From: Dehalococcoidales bacterium
Lineage (GTDB): Bacteria > Chloroflexota > Dehalococcoidia > Dehalococcoidales > UBA2162
Assembly (NCBI GenBank): GCA_002685815.1
Contig: NYYM01000050.1
Location: 3,172-8,505 of the forward strand
DNA: 5,334 nucleotides
Reading direction: 5' to 3'
The position numbers and the translations under genes were made by a program. Below, one piece after another: positions 5,334 through 5,334 of this stretch. Below the pieces are notes generated by a model, which was not told where the DNA came from, searched no databases, and saw nothing but the letters and a program-made list of their open reading frames with translations. Every line of letters starts with the position of its first letter. The stretch's first letter is position 1.

Positions 5334-5334
5334 C

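Overview
The window reads as ordinary bacterial chromosome of about 54% G+C with one unusual edge. From left to right it holds: the last 43 codons of a class II lysyl-tRNA synthetase (lysS, +); a 266-bp spacer with several strong hairpins; a complete seryl-tRNA synthetase (serS, +); a spacer with a good promoter and ribosome binding site; a complete aldo/keto reductase with a C-terminal two-cluster ferredoxin domain (+); a tRNA-Ser(UGA) gene 22 bp behind it (+); a convergent spacer with another strong hairpin; a lipoprotein substrate-binding protein of the peptide/nickel ABC type (SBP family 5, -); and the C-terminal part of an unrecognised, highly charged protein (-) that begins outside the window and carries a (CTTCT)10 pentanucleotide repeat.

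The lysS-serS order, the style of the SerS core, the ferredoxin-tailed aldo/keto reductase and a peptide-type binding lipoprotein without adjacent permeases together suggest an anaerobic Chloroflexota (Dehalococcoidia-like) genome. This is inference from remembered family resemblance and is only moderately secure. The lipoprotein signal and the redox enzyme fit a free-living anaerobe. No phage, transposase, CRISPR or other mobile gene is visible.

Functionally, lysS, serS and tRNA-Ser belong to translation. SerS and tRNA-Ser(UGA) are an enzyme-substrate pair encoded about 1.4 kb apart. The aldo/keto reductase has its own promoter and probably reads through into the tRNA. The binding protein and the charged protein upstream of it run in the opposite direction, 53 bp apart, and may be co-transcribed. 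They converge on the tRNA gene, so any permease partners must lie outside the window.

I see no clear undescribed multi-gene system. The features most worth a second look are the AT-rich, proline-containing insertion in the tRNA-binding coiled-coil arm of SerS, the in-frame pentanucleotide repeat that could act as a phase switch in the charged protein, and the hairpin cluster between lysS and serS.
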